Below are positions 62,020 through 64,000 of a DNA stretch of 64,000 bases, piece by piece. The DNA is taken from positions 24,406,652-24,470,651 of the forward strand of contig NC_083597.1 of the NCBI RefSeq assembly GCF_020882245.1, read 5' to 3'. The stretch is from Rhopalosiphum padi. Taxonomy: Eukaryota; Arthropoda; Insecta; Hemiptera; Aphididae. A model generated the notes under the pieces. That model did not search any database and was not told where the DNA came from. It saw only the letters and a program-made list of their open reading frames with translations. How positions within the stretch are numbered: position 1 is the stretch's first letter; each line of letters begins with the position of its first letter. A program made the position numbers and the translations under genes.

Positions 62020-64000
62020 GCACATTATTTCTTTTCTGTCTCTAATCCACGCGCAACATGGAAAATGTACGTTTAGCGAAACCAACTACATGTTGTTACT
62101 TTAAAATCAGAATGAATCGACTTATTATCAATCTTAAATTTAAGATCGTTATCTCTGTTTATACGTTATATTTTTATATTGAAGTCAGATAAGAGCATTT
62201 TTAGATTTTAATAATTTAAACATTTATCATAAAAATTAAAATATCGTAAAAACACAACGTTCAAACACAGATAATGTTCTTATCTTCAAATTTGATAAAA
62301 AGTCAATTTACTTTAATACTTAAGCAAACGTCACATGGTTGTTTTGACAGAACGCAAAATCTCTATGTTACGCATATATAAAAGAGAGAAAACAAAAAGT
62401 GCACGGTTATACTCTTATTGAGGCCATTTAAAACATATTATGAATGTAAATCTTCTCATTCGTTATATATCTGTCGAATATATTTTATGTATATTATGAG
62501 GTAATTCATTATAAGGCAAAACCAATAAAGAATTATAATACCTACAATTTATTAGAAAATATATAAGAAAAATCTTTTTGTATTAGCTGATACTTATCGA
62601 CTATGAAAAAGAGTGATTTGTTAACTTGTTAACACTAGGCACGTAGCTAGGATTACACAATTAAGGCGGTCAAATAATCGCCAAAATTTTTCTCAAGTGG
62701 TCAACATTTACTTACATAGTTACATCCACTCCCTCACTAATTAAATAATAAGTATTTGTATAATACAATTTTATTTTCTGACTAGAGCAATGAAGCTATT
62801 TTTTTTTATTAATATTTGAAATAATGAATAAATTTACGTAAGTTTTTCCTTATTCAATATATCATTAAAAGGTATTAAGATTCTAAATTTAAATAAACAA
62901 ATAAGTTAACCTTACCACACACATACAGTATTCGGGTAAAAATATTCAATATTCAAACAACTAAAATAATTTTTCCTCTAAAAATTGTATATCGGTATTG
63001 ACTTATAATTAATAATAATAATAATGTAATCATATAATCAAAGTTAATAAAGTTCAACTCACGGTGTATAAAATATGTTACGTGTGTGAAATATAGTAAC
63101 TTTCTATTAAAGGGGCTCAAAACTTGAAGCAATCCATATTTATAAACATGAATATGTTTAAAACCTTGTTTTATTATATTATTATTTAGAATTTTTGGAA
63201 AATGTACGTTATTTTGCTTCGTATATTTTGATACCAATAGAATACATTTTTTTCTAACTTACTAAGTAATTATTATCATTAAGAAAAAAATTAATTATAC
63301 AATAAAATTGGCTTAATAATGATTTAGGTTAATCATAAAAAACACAAATAATTGAACATAAATGCAAAAATACAGTAGACAAGATAAAATAGCCCAGTGT
63401 GGATTTAGTACTGTTCGATTATAAATCAAAACCAAGAGTAGAAAAAATACATTAATATAAATACACGAGGAATACAACGATATTTATGAAATATTAGAAT
63501 TGCTTATTTTATTAGAAAATTGAAATCTATCGACTATAATGATATTTTAAAATGTCTGTTCAGCATTTGACTTGTTATTATTTATTTACTTACTATTTAA
63601 ATTAAAAATATTTAATAAAAAAAAAAAACACTTATACATTTTTTAATTTAGATATTTCTTTCGTGGATATTTTGACCATTATAAATACATGGATATTTTG
63701 ATCTAGAATCTACTCACGCACAAGTGCGGTGTGCTAATGTACGCAAACGGGCAATAACGACATTATATTGTGTACAATGTACAATATATAATATTGTGAT
63801 TATACAAATATTACAATGACTTTATGTATATCAAACAATAATATATTTTGTCACCCGTACAATTATTATTATATCGTACTGCAGACTTCAGCTATATCCG
63901 TTTTACCGACGACCGTAAAATTAAATTTTCTTACGAACACTTTTGGCGCGGAGGCCGTAATAATTACCGCATTATTCAAATAACGTCAAAAACGATACAC
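62020..64000. other. AT-rich noncoding stretch
   Basis: No gene is recognised. GGCACGTAGCTAGGATTACA at 62638-62657 resembles the end of a small DNA element but no partner end was found. A 94-codon minus-strand frame at 62953-63237 is unassigned. From 63710 to the end the sequence becomes more CpG-rich. Confidence 0.45.

Noticed and set aside
62638..62700. Possible end of a small DNA element (GGCACGTAGCTAGGATT)
   Set aside because: No partner end or target duplication found in the window.

Overview
This 64-kb window is AT-rich insect DNA that looks like part of an aphid genome (Hemiptera, Aphididae, probably a pea-aphid relative). The reasons are the base composition, the constant short AATATTATAAT and GGTACCTAT strings, and several dispersed repeats that I recall from aphid genomic sequence. 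The species call comes from memory and was not searched. There are no bacterial features. I see no complete host protein-coding gene; the window reads as intergenic or long-intron DNA. Short open frames mostly have the composition of random AT-rich sequence.

The main feature is an apparently complete piggyBac-type transposon at 51409-53763 (2355 bp). It has 19-bp perfect terminal inverted repeats, a TTAA duplication on each side, and one minus-strand transposase gene. The gene becomes a continuous 592-codon frame once a 136-bp phase-1 intron is removed. All four expected catalytic aspartates and the C-terminal cysteine-rich domain are present, so this copy looks young or still functional.

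Older mobile DNA is scattered around it. A decayed Tc1/mariner-like transposase lies between degenerate TIRs and TA flanks (59405-60148). A hAT transposase C-terminal domain lies at about 61420-62016 and may be split by two short introns around a 10-nt exon. A broken Jockey-like non-LTR reverse transcriptase lies at about 41690-42840. Two small hAT-type MITEs sit 31 bp apart (28535-28733 and 28765-28924). A 624-bp inverted-repeat element lies at 25055-25678, and a roughly 674-bp element with GCGTGCGCA-type ends at 32876-33549. A solo-LTR-like segment with CCAAT, TATA and AATAAA signals lies at 32124-32480. At least four unclassified dispersed repeat families occur in two or more copies each, called here families A to D.

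Layout. 1-13.8 kb is AT-rich and noncoding, with copies of families B and C. 13.8-24 kb holds copies of A and D. 24-34 kb is the densest cluster of small elements. 34-48 kb is AT-rich, with an inverted pair of family C, the retrotransposon relic, and copies of B and A. 48.7-50.8 kb has a strong foldback, a roughly 165-bp (GT)n tract and a GC-rich island that could be a promoter or 5' exon. 51.3-53.8 kb has another foldback followed by the piggyBac element. 54-64 kb has the mariner and hAT relics and unassigned sequence. No functional pathway links these parts. They form a record of transposon activity in which the piggyBac transposase is the only gene likely to encode a full protein.
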